Shown: positions 11,039 through 20,619, counted from the first letter of the stretch. The stretch is 64,000 nucleotides of DNA from Ichthyophis bannanicus (GCA_033557465.1 CM066033.1:707143637-707207636), one strand, 5' to 3'. Notes: a model not told the origin generated them from the sequence alone. Translations and numbers: made by a program.

Positions 11039-11555
11039 TGTCACGTCCTTAGCCCCTTACATGAGTATGGAGGGGCGTGCTTGTTAGATAAAGTTCCCCA
11101 ATTAAGCAATGTTCCAGACTGGCTATCTTGCAAAAGATTGTGGTACTGGTAGTCCAGTCATGCGGTGCTTGCTTTGGAGGTAAATGAAGAGACTGTAGTT
11201 GGCTCGAGTGTAAGGCAGTAACAGAATATTTATTTATGAGGTAAATCCAGATGCACACAGATTCTATTTGGTAACACCTTAAGATGTATTTTCCAGGATT
11301 TTTATATTCAAAACAATAATACAACTGAAGGATAAAGCAAGTAACTTGTAAAGTCCATAATAACAGAAAGTCCTTCTCAGTCACTGCTGACACACCTGCT
11401 CAGCAGGGCTGGAGTAAATGAAAACCAAAACTAAAAGCTTCTTCACCAAAAACAGCTTTCCCTTTTCACATTTAAAGCACTTCTGTATCCAACGTGTGCA
11501 TAGCCTGAGCTGTGTGCTGCTCTGATACCAGCTGGCTAACAAGTTCTAATCAACA
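11039..11555 (-). repeat. Putative 3' LTR of the fragment
   Basis: Read on the minus strand it starts TGTTGATTAG directly after a purine-rich tract, contains AATAAATATT (around 11230) as a candidate poly(A) signal, and ends GACGTGACA at the target-site junction. Length is 517 bp. The left limit is set by the empty-site comparison; the right limit depends on choosing the first TG after the purine tract. Confidence 0.5.
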
Positions 11556-11641
11556 GCTCTTTCCCTTCTCTGCACAAGTATTTACACAAACTTCTAGTGC
11601 CAGTTACCAGAACGCTTCCCTTTTGATATTTGATGCTGGTT

Positions 11642-12316
11642 TCAGGATTTCTCTGTGCTAGCCACCTTGCATAAAGAACAGTCCATGAGATTATTGTCTT
11701 CCTCAGTAATTATAGCTTCTTCTTCTATTTGCATTGGCTCTATAGCAGGAGTTGGATCAGAGGCTTTTACTAACTGACCTTCACTAGGACAGGAACTGTG
11801 TCTAAACACTTTGCCTTGCTTTAGGTTAGACAAACGTTCATAGTTCATACCTGGGTTAAAGCTGGCATTAGGCTGTCCTCTCAAATATTCTGGCCAGTAT
11901 TCATTGGAGCTTTTATAACCTGTCCTCCAGTCTATATTCCTGGACCTCAGGGTATCTGCTCCATACCTCTTCTTAGGGTTCCCAGCAGAAGTTCTCCAAG
12001 CCTTTGGATTTCCCCAATCCTTTGAAGTTGGCTTCTCCCAGGAATCTCTCCAAGAACCTGAATCTCTCAGAGCTCCTCTTTCCTTGCTCTCACGTTTGCC
12101 TTCAAGCCTCCTCTCAGGATTGCCTCCTCGCTCTCCTCCTCGTCCAGGCTTAAGCTTCCCTTGTCTTCTCTCTGCATATTCTGTTCTAGTTTTAAAGTTC
12201 CCAGTTTCCAACCCCTCCCTTGCACTCCCCAGGTGTTGATGATTAAACTCTCTCCTGGCAGCTGAGTAATTAGGAGCGACGTAAGGGTTTCTGAATCTGG
12301 GCTTATACTCTTGCAC
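11642..12316 (-). CDS. Arg/Gly-rich ORF of the LTR fragment, gag-like, unidentified
   Basis: An uninterrupted 224-codon frame that ends 87 bases upstream of the putative LTR. The protein is strongly basic in its first two thirds (many RR, GGERGG, KRESKERG segments) and turns acidic near the end (MQIEEEAIITEEDNNLMD). No zinc knuckle or protease motif is visible. Coding-like sequence continues upstream on the minus strand (SLENTDKGREFTLIKGP near 13060), interrupted by the MITE at 12381-12998. A nucleocapsid-like role is a guess from composition and position alone. Confidence 0.4.
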   Translation of the reverse strand: MQEYKPRFRNPYVAPNYSAARREFNHQHLGSAREGLETGNFKTRTEYAERRQGKLKPGRGGERGGNPERRLEGKRESKERGALRDSGSWRDSWEKPTSKDWGNPKAWRTSAGNPKKRYGADTLRSRNIDWRTGYKSSNEYWPEYLRGQPNASFNPGMNYERLSNLKQGKVFRHSSCPSEGQLVKASDPTPAIEPMQIEEEAIITEEDNNLMDCSLCKVASTEKS

Positions 12317-12380
12317 CTCATCTCCACTAGAGGCTCTCTGCAGGCCACTGCAGCCTGGAAAAAACTGTCTTTTAGGTATA

Positions 12381-12998
12381 CAGTCAAACCTCGGTTTTCA
12401 TTATTAATCCGTTCTAAGAAGACTGACTAAAACCGAAACGTACGAAAACCGAAGCAATATTTCCCATAGGAAATAATGTAAATTCAATTAATCCGTTCCA
12501 GACACCCAGCTCCTGTCACTTCTCTCACCTGCCCGATCGTCCACAGGACAGCAAACACACAGATATTGTACTGTACGGCACTGCAACATCTCCTGCTTAC
12601 ATTGACAGCTACCCTGCTACCTCCGAGCCTGAGGGGGCGCTCCAGAGAACAGGCAGGCGGTGGAGAGATCGGGGCCTTCCTCTCTGTGCAATCCTTGGCT
12701 CTTGACTCTGACTCTTGCTCAGCTGACTTCAACACGCGATCGGTGAGTCCGGGGGGTAGTGCTGCCGGGACTGGGGAGGCACATGGAGGCTGGCAATTTG
12801 TCCACATTGCTGCCCTTGCCCATAGGAGGAGCAGCACCAGCCACTATTGGGACCATCAGCTGTTCAGTAACACAACGAAAACCGAGGCGATATCCGATAA
12901 CCGAGACAACATCTCAGTCAGAAAAGACGTCGAAAACCGAAACGTACGAAAACCGAAACGTACGAAAACCGGGGCCAACGAAAACCGAGGTTTGACTG
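12381..12998. mobile_element. Tigger-like (Tc1/mariner) MITE
   Basis: Terminal inverted repeats CAGTCAAACCTCGGTTTTC and its complement are flanked by TA duplications (12379-12380 and 12999-13000). Sub-terminal repeats of the form CGAAAACCGAAACGTA occur at both ends. There is no transposase. The 618-bp interior includes a GC-rich segment (12600-12800) not seen elsewhere in the window. It sits in the coding part of the LTR fragment, so it is the younger of the two. Confidence 0.88.
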
Positions 12999-13215
12999 TA
13001 TATGCAGTTTTACTCCTGTGACCTGCCAAAACAGGTCCCTTGATTAGGGTAAATTCCCTTCCTTTATCAGTATTCTCTAGGCTCTGGGCAGCTTCCTCAT
13101 CACAGCGTCTACAAAAAGAGTCAGATTCATTTGATAGTTTTTCAACTTTGGATACAGATGCTATACGTTTTGGAATCTCCACCAAAAGACTGAGGTTAGT
13201 AATTTTCATTAGATA

Positions 13216-13447
13216 AATTACAAGACCGCGGGCAGGGTCCCGGCGGGCGACAGTAACCGGGCGCACGGCCTGATGCGGGGACCCTGCTAGTGGCTGTGAG
13301 CACGGGTGGCGGAAAGGGGGGGAGGAGCAATGGTAATTAGTTTGAATTCATTGGCTGCCTGCAGATGCGATCACGGGGGAGGCAATAAGAGAAGAGGAAG
13401 GACAGGATTGCGCCAGCGGGCCTGAGCAGGAGCGTGGTGGCTGTCTT
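13216..13447 (+). repeat. Ngaro A1 repeat
   Basis: Starts AATTACAAGACCGCGGGCAG and matches A2 at 24060 with scattered substitutions until about 13447, where similarity fades. The differences between the copies (for example GACCGCGGGC versus GACTGCGGGC) are largely CpG decay. Confidence 0.88.
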
Positions 13448-13947
13448 GATCTTGGAGCAGTGGAGCGTGCAGAGCCAGTTGACGGTCCAAGTGGGAGTCG
13501 CTGAAGAACGGGGCCTTACAAAGATCTCGGTGAGGAAGCAGCAGGTGCGCTACTGCGTTCCTGATAGCAGGTCATTGCGGGAGGTGCTGTAACTCTGGGT
13601 CAAGGCATGAGGGAGAGTGCCGCGTCGGAGGACGGTCTACGTGTGAGTCGCTGAAGAGCGGGGCATTCCAAGTGTCTCGGCGAAGTGAGAGGTGCGCTAC
13701 CGCGGGCCTAACAGCAGGCCGGTGCGGGTGAGAGACGGAAGGAGTGTATTGTAAGGCAAGTTTTAAGGGCAGCAATAATTAAGCTGCGGTAAGTTCGTTG
13801 GTCAAGGGTCTGTTGCCTTAGGGCCTAGTCTTTAGGACTTTGCAAAAAAAAAAAAGGGGGGCTAGCTGAGGTTTTTGGGGTTCAAAAAAAAAAAAAAAAA
13901 GGAAATCAGAGAGGGTGGATAGGCATTAACTCACAAAGCCCTGTTCT

Positions 13948-14750
13948 TTGAATAGTCTGATGCCACCTCGCAGAGGAAGGCAAAGTAGGCGGGGGGTGGG
14001 GGGGGGGAGCCTGGCAGGGGGAGTAGGGCAGGGGGTCAGGGGGTTGCTCCTCCCAGACCTACTTTTGGCAGACAGATGGATGGAAATGTGGGGTATTGCA
14101 CGGTGGCTCAGGAGGGCAATGGAATGCAGAGGGGACAGCGGGGCCTTCGGGCTGCCTGTGGGGCTAGTCCAAGTCCTCAGCGGTGGGGGAGAGGGCGCGG
14201 GGGCTTGATAGCAAGGAGAAAAGGGGAGGCGGGTAGAGGTAGGTCACGGGGGCCCCAAAGAGGCGGGTTGGGGTCTCACCTGAGTGTTAGGAGGTCCACG
14301 GGCCAGTTGAGTGGGAGTGTGGGATTACCAGAAGGCGACATGGGCAGGAATGGGGAAGGGCAAGTGGTGAGCAGTGGCGAGGCTTCACATGAAATTCCTA
14401 GGGGAGGGGGAGGAGGACGAAGTCAGTGGGGGATGCGTCAGCCGGGGGATGGTCATGACATGGCGGGGGATACAATTCCCCCCATGTTCTGGTCGGAGGT
14501 GCAAGGTGGTTTTATGCCAGTAAGGGGACGGGCAGCATGGGAGCATTGGCTTGGGGGCGGGGGCAGGGTCCGTCCAGGGCGGAGTGGCTGGGGGCCTGGC
14601 AAGCTGCTTGGGGTTCGGCTGTTCCCCCCCCCTGTTTTTTCTTTTTGGTCTCCACAGGGTCCTTTAATGAATCAGCAAGGTATGGGACCCAGAGTGAGAG
14701 GTTCGGGAGTGGCTGAGATGCCGGATGTAAGCGCAGCAGCGGGGCACAGT
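13948..14750 (+). pseudogene. Ngaro gag ORF, part upstream of the DIRS insertion
   Basis: Two overlapping frames (13948-14208 and from 14076) give a Gly/Arg-rich, low-complexity protein (GRGGLIARRKGEAGRGRSR, PRGGGGGRSQWGMRQ). It runs to the DIRS-1 junction at about 14751. I assign it to gag from position between A1 and RT; no motif proves it. Poly-A runs at 13847 and 13884 lie upstream of the likely start. Confidence 0.5.
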
Positions 14751-16742
14751 GTAAGGAGGATCAGACACGAGGGCCTGCAATTCACTTACGCGTCTAGCGG
14801 AAGTGAGGGCTATCAAGAACAATGTTTTCCAAGAAAGAAAACGGAGAGAACAGGTAGCCATAGGTTCAAAAGGCGGACAGGTGATCCACTGCAAAACCAC
14901 ATTCAGATCCCAATCAGGCGCTGGCGGGCGCAGGGGTGGTTTAAGTAGAAGGAGACCTCGGAGAAACCTCGCTACAAGAGGGTCGCTGGAAAGAGGTCTG
15001 CCGTTCACCGGCACATGATGTGCTGAAAGAGCACTGAGGTGAACTTTGACGGAGTTGGACTTAAGTCCCAGATTAGAGAGGTATAGCAAGTACTGCAAGA
15101 TCACCGACACCGGGCAGGAGAAGGGATCCTGAGACTGTTGGGTACACCAAACGGAAAAGCGACGCCATTTAAGGGCGTAGCATTTGCGGGTAGAAGGTCG
15201 CCGAGAAGCTAGGACGACCTCTTCCACCTCTGCCGGCAGGAGAAGGGGAGCAAGGACTACCCTCTCAGCAGCCAGGCCATTAGATTGAGAGATCTGAGGT
15301 TGGGGTGTAGCAGAGACCCCTGATCCTGAGTGAGGAGATCCGGTTGTAACCCCAGAGGGAATGGATCCTCTACCGCTAATTGCAGCAGGAGTGGAAACCA
15401 CGGCTGTCTGGGCCAGCGAGGGGCCACCAGAATCATGAAAGCTTTGTCTCGGAGAACCTTGAAAAGAGTTCGAGAGACTAGTGGGATGGGAGGAAAAGCA
15501 TACAGAAGGCTCTCCGACCATGAGAGTAGAAAAGCGTCTGCCGCAACTCGAAGGGGATGTGGCTGACGAGAGCAGAAGCGAGGAAGTTGCCGGTTGAGAG
15601 GGCTGGCAAAGAGATCCATCGTGGGGAGGCCCCACTTTAGAAAGAGCTTCTGAACTACCAAGGGATCCAGGCGCCACTCGTGCGGCTGGAGGATCCTGCT
15701 GAGTTTGTCCGCCAGGCAATTTTCTTGGCCTGGGAGATAAACTGCCTTGAGAAGAACGCCGTGACTGACGGCCCAAGAGCAGAGCTTCTGTGCTTCCCGA
15801 CAGAGAAGGAAGGAGCCCGTGCCCCCCTGCTTGTTCACGTAGAACATGGCAACTTGATTGTCCGTCTGGACAAGGACGGACTGGTGAGAGGTCAGGTGGG
15901 AGAAGGCCTTGAGAGCCAGGCGGATCGCTCTGAGCTCCAGGAAGTTGATCTGCTGAGCAGACTCCCACGTGGTCCAGAGGCCCTGAGTACGTGCCCCTTG
16001 GCAATGTGCTCCCCAGCCCAGGAGGGACGCATCTGTCGTCAGCACCTGGGCCGGCTGAGGCGACTGAAAAGGCATGCCGAGCACCAGGTTGGGCCGATGA
16101 AGCCACCACTGGAGAGACGTGGCCAGCGGCTCGGAGACGCGCACTAGGTCTGCTAGGCAGCCTGCGGCTTGTTGCCACTGCTTGCGAAGACACCATTGAG
16201 CAGGCCGCATATTCAGGCGGGCATTGGGGGTCACATGGACGGTGGAAGCCATATGGCCGAGTAGTCTCAGGAAGCGCCTGGCGGAGACCAGGGGCTGGCT
16301 GCGAAAACGGTCGGCTAGGTCCATGAGCCGTTGAGCCCTGTCGAGCGGTAGGAACGCTCGTGCCTGAGGAGTGTGCAGCCTTGCGCCGATGAACTCGAGA
16401 TCCTGTGAGGGGAGCAAAGTGGACTTTGCGAAGTTTATGACAAAGCCCAAATACTGCAGAAGAGTCACCGTGCGGCGTGTGGCGTTGGTGACCTCCGGAG
16501 CGGACGATGCTCTGATGAGCCAGTCGTCGAGGTACGGAAAGACATAGAGGCCGTGAAGCCGGAGATGGGCCGCCACCACCGCGAGACATTTTGTGAAGAC
16601 TCGCGGTGCGGAGGACAGGCCAAAGGGCAGTACTCTGTACTGGTAATGATTTCCTGCCACCACAAACCTTAGGTATTGGCGGTGGCTTGGGTGGATGAGG
16701 ATGTGCGTGTAGGCATCCTTTAGATCCAAGGAGCATAGCCAA
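14664..16742 (-). pseudogene. DIRS tyrosine recombinase, C-terminally truncated
   Basis: A 692-codon frame overlaps the RT-RNase H frame for its first two thirds. The true recombinase starts near codon 500 (EVEEVVLASRRPSTRKCYAL) and runs through LGLKSNSVKVHLSALSA and LTSARRVSELQALVSDPPYT, which carries the first catalytic Arg. After that the protein is foreign sequence (Ngaro). Compared with the copy at 32285-33371 about 180 residues are missing, including HNVRAM (HxxR), WASVHTF and HYCLD (Tyr), so no activity is possible. Coding beyond 14751 is read-through. Confidence 0.85.
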
Positions 16743-17590
16743 TCTCCCTGCTGGAGGTAGGGCAGAAGGATTCCAAGGGTAAGCATTTTGAACTTTTCCC
16801 GCACGAGGAACTTGTTGAGGTTACGCAAGTCCAGGATGGGTCTGAGGCCTCCTGTCCTTTTTGGTACTAGAAAATACCTGGAATAAAAGCCTTGACCTCT
16901 CAGGTGGTGGGGCACCGGTTCCACCGCCTGCTCCTGTAGAAGACCTGCTAACTCCTGAAGGAGTAAGTCCCTGTGCAGAGGGAGTCGTGGAGGTTCTCCC
17001 GGGAAATAGGAGGGAGGGATCTGGTGGAAGTGGAGAAGATAGCCTTCTCTCACCACTTGAAGCACCCAGGCATCTGAGGTGACGTTGGACCACCTGTGGG
17101 CGAAGTGAACCAGCCGGCCTCCGGTGCTGGGAGGAGCCAGCGGAGGGGGAGAGGCTATGCTGAAGGAGTCAAAAGCCCCCACCCTGCTGAGCAGGGGCTG
17201 GTGGTGCAGGCTTGGGGGCTTGCTGCCTACGGGACCCGTTACCCCGTCCCTTGGCCTGCTGGCCCTGTTGGGGAGCTGCGGGGGCCTGATATTGGGGGTA
17301 GTGTTTATAGGCAGCCGCCTTTCTCGGGTAAAAGGACTTCTTTCCCGAGCCCTTCTTTTTCTGGGAAGGGGCGGAGGTCTTCCTAGAAAGCCTAGTCCTG
17401 GTGAGAGTCTCCGTCTCGATCTGTGCAGCCTTTTCTGCCATAGGTTTGCCAAAGAGGTTTTCACCTCGGCAGGGGACATCGACCAACTTGTCCTGCACCC
17501 AGGGCTCAAGGTCAGACGACTGAAGCCAAGCCTGTCGGCGGGCACCGATGCCGGCTGCGGCCACTCGAGCCGATGCTTCAAAGCCATCAT
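15257..17590 (-). CDS. DIRS reverse transcriptase, RNase H and Dam-like region
   Basis: Intact 777-codon frame overlapping gag. RT: SRYFLVPKRTGGLRPILDLR, CSLDLKDAYTHILIHPSHR (catalytic Asp), RVLPFGLSSAPRVFTK, YVFPYLDDWLIRA (YxDD). RNase H: LTTDASLLGWGAH, INFLELRAIRLALKAF, VQTDNQVAMFYVNKQGG, NCLADKLSR, keeping the Asp-Glu-Asp-Asp set. The C-terminal part (TMDLFASPLNRQLPRFCSR, DAFLLSWSESLLYAFPPIPL, ILVAPRWPRQPWFPLL) corresponds to the segment described in DIRS elements as a Dam-like methyltransferase domain. No stop or frameshift seen. The first about 140 codons overlap gag and may not be the true start. Confidence 0.88.
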   Translation of the reverse strand: MMALKHRLEWPQPASVPADRLGFSRLTLSPGCRTSWSMSPAEVKTSLANLWQKRLHRSRRRLSPGLGFLGRPPPLPRKRRARERSPFTRERRLPINTTPNIRPPQLPNRASRPRDGVTGPVGSKPPSLHHQPLLSRVGAFDSFSIASPPPLAPPSTGGRLVHFAHRWSNVTSDAWVLQVVREGYLLHFHQIPPSYFPGEPPRLPLHRDLLLQELAGLLQEQAVEPVPHHLRGQGFYSRYFLVPKRTGGLRPILDLRNLNKFLVREKFKMLTLGILLPYLQQGDWLCSLDLKDAYTHILIHPSHRQYLRFVVAGNHYQYRVLPFGLSSAPRVFTKCLAVVAAHLRLHGLYVFPYLDDWLIRASSAPEVTNATRRTVTLLQYLGFVINFAKSTLLPSQDLEFIGARLHTPQARAFLPLDRAQRLMDLADRFRSQPLVSARRFLRLLGHMASTVHVTPNARLNMRPAQWCLRKQWQQAAGCLADLVRVSEPLATSLQWWLHRPNLVLGMPFQSPQPAQVLTTDASLLGWGAHCQGARTQGLWTTWESAQQINFLELRAIRLALKAFSHLTSHQSVLVQTDNQVAMFYVNKQGGTGSFLLCREAQKLCSWAVSHGVLLKAVYLPGQENCLADKLSRILQPHEWRLDPLVVQKLFLKWGLPTMDLFASPLNRQLPRFCSRQPHPLRVAADAFLLSWSESLLYAFPPIPLVSRTLFKVLRDKAFMILVAPRWPRQPWFPLLLQLAVEDPFPLGLQPDLLTQDQGSLLHPNLRSLNLMAWLLRG

Positions 17591-19091
17591 AGGCTGCTCG
17601 GGATATGAATTTTGAGCATTCCCGAATGCCAGTGGACAAGGCTAGGAACCTCCGCAAAGGTTCCTCGGACAATCCAGCGGAGAATCCGGCTAGCTCTTTA
17701 GCCAGGTCTCGAAGATACATGCCCATGTATAGCTGGTAGGTCTGGACACGACACGCAAGCACAGAGCCCTGGAAACACTTCTTACCAAGGCCATCCAGGT
17801 TACGGGCCTCCCTGCCAGGAGGCACCGAGGAGTGCATCTTCTGGCTCTTAAGACGATGCATGGCCGATTCCACTACCATGGAATGGTGAGGTAGCTGTGC
17901 CTTTTGGAAGCCAGGGCTCTTGCGGACTCGATAGATAGAATCGACCTGCTTGCTCAGGACCTGCGAGGAGGCCGGGCTCTCCCACATGCGGAAGAGTAGT
18001 CGTTCCAGCATGGGAGGAACCGGTACAGTAAAGTGTTCCCTGGCGGGAGAGTCATACTGGAGGGCGTCGAGCTCTTCGGCTCGAGGCTCCTCCTCGGGGT
18101 CCGCCGGGAAGGCCAAAGCCTTGGCCATATCCCTGACAAAGTCCGAGAACCGGGCATCCTCCGGAGGGGACTGCTTCCGAGGTTCGGACTCAGGTGAGTC
18201 CGAGGGGACACACCGAGTCCGAAAAGAATCAGGTGACTCTTCCTCTTCAGACTCCCAGACCGACTCCGACGAGGAATCGGTGGGGTCGGCCCGGGCAGGG
18301 CGCGGCGCCTGCCGCCCCGACGCCGAGGGAGTCGGCGTCGGCGACCTCGGTCCCGAACGGGAGGCCGAGGGTGACCTCGACCGAGGATCGACTCGAGTTC
18401 GCATGGACTCGAGGATCGGCTCGGTCTCCGGGGTCGACTTAGACGTCGACGTCCCGGCGGTCGGGGCAGCGGCACCAGCGAGGCCAGCGAGCAGTGCCCG
18501 CTGCTGGTCCATGAAGGCAGACAGTCTGCTCTCCAAGGCCGTCAACCTGAGTCCGAGCTCAGGTGACCCAGCAGCCCCCGACTCGGGCCCCGACGGCGTC
18601 GGGCCCGACGTCGGCGGTCTCGGAGGCGAGTCCAGGAGGACCACAGGACTTACCCGAGCAGGCAGCTCCGACTCCAGGCGAGGTCGCTTCGAGAGGTGCT
18701 CCTTCTCCAAGGACCCGGGACGGCTATCGGGGCTATGCGACCTGGCCCTCGCGGAGCCAGGAGCGTCCACCAACGCCGCCCTCGTGGGTTTCACCTTCCG
18801 TCGATGGTCCCCGGAGGGAGAACCCCGGTCGGAGGAACTCCGGCGACGGTCCGAGCTGGAACCTCTGGACGCGGAGGCCTCCGACGAGGTCCGGGTACGG
18901 CTGGGGTCAGCGAAGATCCTATCCCGCTGATGCCGCCGACTTCTCAACGCTTTGGAGGACATTTTGCCACAGGCCCCACAGATCATTTCTTCATGATCCG
19001 GGCCCAGGCAGCGGAGGCAATTGTCGTGTGTGTCAGTTAGTGACATATTTCGGTCACACTGACCACACCGCTTGAAACCACTGGCAGCCAT
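17169..19091 (-). CDS. DIRS gag protein
   Basis: An intact 640-codon frame. The N-terminus carries a Cys-rich finger (GFKRCGQCDRNMSLTDTHD, then CLRCLGPDHEEMICGACG, residues about 5-40), also present in the DIRS gag at 28613. Residues about 50-290 are low-complexity, Ser/Pro/Arg-rich. A conserved region follows: DFVRDMAKALAFPAD, GFQKAQLPHHSMVVESAMHR, RGENLFGKPMAEKA, and a basic Lys/Gln/Pro tail. DIRS gag is the presumed nucleic-acid-binding particle protein. The coding sequence is CpG-rich (18200-18900). Its 3' end overlaps the RT frame by 422 bases. The start MAASGF matches the MEKPASGF start of the copy at 28613. Confidence 0.85.
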   Translation of the reverse strand: MAASGFKRCGQCDRNMSLTDTHDNCLRCLGPDHEEMICGACGKMSSKALRSRRHQRDRIFADPSRTRTSSEASASRGSSSDRRRSSSDRGSPSGDHRRKVKPTRAALVDAPGSARARSHSPDSRPGSLEKEHLSKRPRLESELPARVSPVVLLDSPPRPPTSGPTPSGPESGAAGSPELGLRLTALESRLSAFMDQQRALLAGLAGAAAPTAGTSTSKSTPETEPILESMRTRVDPRSRSPSASRSGPRSPTPTPSASGRQAPRPARADPTDSSSESVWESEEEESPDSFRTRCVPSDSPESEPRKQSPPEDARFSDFVRDMAKALAFPADPEEEPRAEELDALQYDSPAREHFTVPVPPMLERLLFRMWESPASSQVLSKQVDSIYRVRKSPGFQKAQLPHHSMVVESAMHRLKSQKMHSSVPPGREARNLDGLGKKCFQGSVLACRVQTYQLYMGMYLRDLAKELAGFSAGLSEEPLRRFLALSTGIRECSKFISRAAYDGFEASARVAAAGIGARRQAWLQSSDLEPWVQDKLVDVPCRGENLFGKPMAEKAAQIETETLTRTRLSRKTSAPSQKKKGSGKKSFYPRKAAAYKHYPQYQAPAAPQQGQQAKGRGNGSRRQQAPKPAPPAPAQQGGGF

Positions 19092-19453
19092 CGGGGGAAA
19101 AAGGGCCCCTGCGAGGTCAAAGGACCGGGCTGCCAGGGAAAAACCGAAAACGAAACTGACTTAGTCAGAAAAACCGAAAAAGAAGAAGAGGACTCGTGAC
19201 CGGCGTCGCGAGTCCGGGCGGGAAAAAGACCGGCGTCGAACCGAAGGAAAAAAGAGAAAATTATGAGTAAAATCAACTTTTTCGCGGGGACACGACGGGT
19301 ACGTCTGTAGGGCTCCGCGGAAAAAAGAAGACTGGCTAAGATGGCACCCTTGGGCGGGAAGGCGACCGCGCATGCGCGCTGCAATTCCCAAAGGCTTTCT
19401 TTGAAAGCTGGGGAAAATTGCTCCGCGAGGGCTCCGTCGGCGCCGACGTCACC

Positions 19454-19492
19454 CATATGTGAGGACTGACTTCCTGCTTGGTCCTGGAGAAA
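19454..19492 (-). repeat. DIRS-1 left terminal repeat end
   Basis: CATATGTGAGGACTGACTTC followed by CTGCTTGGTCCTGGAGA is closely related to the left end of the DIRS at 28235 (complement CATATGTGAGGACTCATTCC near 28264). After about 19492 the sequence returns to Ngaro gag. Confidence 0.75.
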
Positions 19493-20480
19493 CATCGTTT
19501 CAGCGCAGTGAGGAGGTCCATCAGGACGAAATTGGGACAGCGGTGGCGTCGGCATTGGAGGCAGTTGCGACAGGTGAGTGGCAGACTGGGCAGGGGAAGG
19601 CATTGCGGAGCGGATCCTCGCGGGACGGAGAAGGGCATAAATTGCAGAAAAAAAGGAGGCATTCCTGCAGGCGCCGGCATAGCTCGGAGTCATCCTCCTC
19701 CTCCTCGTTGATATCATCGTCATCGTCTGCAGGAGCAGAGGGTGAGGGACATGTTTCAGGTGGGGGCAAAAGGGCTGAGTCGGGGTCAGGGGGAGGTGTT
19801 CAGAACTTGGTGTCTTTTTCGGAACTATGGGAAGGTGTTCCCAAAACTTTGCGACGTAAGATCAGGAAGTGGAGATACATAGATATATTCCACCTACTGG
19901 ACGGAAGGAAGCGTTCGGGTGAGAGTAAGAAAAAGAGGAGAAAGGATGAGAAGGCGGGCTGAATCAAGAGAGTTGCTCGTAACGTGGTTAATTGGATGCG
20001 GGCATTCTTGAGATTAGCCAGTGTGTGGGGTCACCACTACCCACTGCATTGGATGCTATTAGCCTACGCGGATTCCATACTGGAAGCGTTGCAGACGCAT
20101 GAGGGATGGGCGTGGCTGAATTATGATGAGAAGTTTAGGGACAAAATCGAGGAGAACAAGTTATTGTCCTGGGGCACACAGGATATTAATCTTTAGTTGA
20201 CACAAATGTCGGTTAGGCCGGTAGGCGTGGGAGGGGGAAGAAGTGGAAGGTGGTCAATGCGGGTGCAGGCCGTTCCTTTCGTGCAGGGGGGGCAGTCATA
20301 CAGCAGAAAGGGGGGGCAAGCGGACTCGGTGATGTCTGCTGGAGGTTCAATAAGTCCTCCTGCCCATTTCCTGATTGCAAATTCAGACACGTTTGTTCCA
20401 TCTGTAGTGGAGGACATTCCGCAGCTAAATGCATTAAAAAAGGGGCCGCTGTTGCTACCGGGCAGGTCCATAAGCAATAA
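19493..20480 (+). pseudogene. Ngaro gag, part downstream of the DIRS insertion, with zinc fingers
   Basis: Continuing Ngaro gag in shifting frames. 19493-19962 gives a Ser-rich acidic segment, then FSELWEGVPKTLRRKIRKWRYIDIF. A stop follows at 19962, and the same frame resumes with VVNWMRAFLRLASVWGHHYP to 20195. In another frame (20250-20480), CWRFNKSSCPFPDCKFRHVC resembles a CCCH finger and is followed at once by the knuckle CSICSGGHSAAKCIKKG. This CCCH-CCHC arrangement ends the protein about 140 bases before the RT. At least two frame changes mark it as dead. Confidence 0.7.
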
Positions 20481-20619
20481 GGATGTACTTAGCCGGGCCC
20501 CAACAACGGTACGGTGGGAGGTACTGCGGACCTGGCTTCGCCGGTACCCTAGGAAGGTTGATAAGGAGATTTTACAGTTTGGTTTTTAGTTTGGTTTTAT
20601 TATACCAGTACGTGGCGGA

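Larger units (their letters stand above)
11039..13104 (-). mobile_element. LTR-retroelement fragment inserted in the PLE pseudo-LTR
   Basis: The intact site is visible in the other pseudo-LTR (GAGCGTCTACC near 35527). Here it is split by a segment beginning TGTCACG and ending ATCACA, with GCGT on both sides (11035-11038 and 13105-13108), a possible 4-bp target duplication. On the minus strand it holds an ORF, a purine tract (AGAGAAGGGAAAGAGC) and then a TG...CA block at 11555-11039 with an AATAAA signal, which looks like one LTR. No second LTR is seen, so the copy is incomplete or rearranged. No RT is present. Family not identified. Confidence 0.55.
14751..19492 (-). mobile_element. DIRS-1 copy, young but 3'-truncated, inside the Ngaro gag
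   Basis: Minus strand: left terminal repeat (CATATGTGAGGACTGACTTC on the plus strand at about 19454, close to the end of the DIRS at 28235-33834), intact gag, intact RT-RNase H, and YR up to the segment ELQALVSDPPYT, where similarity to the other DIRS stops near 14751. The last part of the YR (HxxR box and Tyr), the internal complementary region and the right terminal repeat are missing. The long ORFs and high CpG content say it is young despite the truncation. Whether the loss came with insertion or by later deletion cannot be told. Confidence 0.88.

Noticed and set aside
12566..13021. 151-codon plus-strand ORF over the Tigger-like MITE
   Set aside because: Translation of repeat ends and GC-rich filler; no transposase motifs.
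17950..18930. Long plus-strand open frame of 326 codons opposite DIRS-1 gag
   Set aside because: It is antisense to the gag frame with conserved motifs; openness follows from its GC-rich codon pattern.
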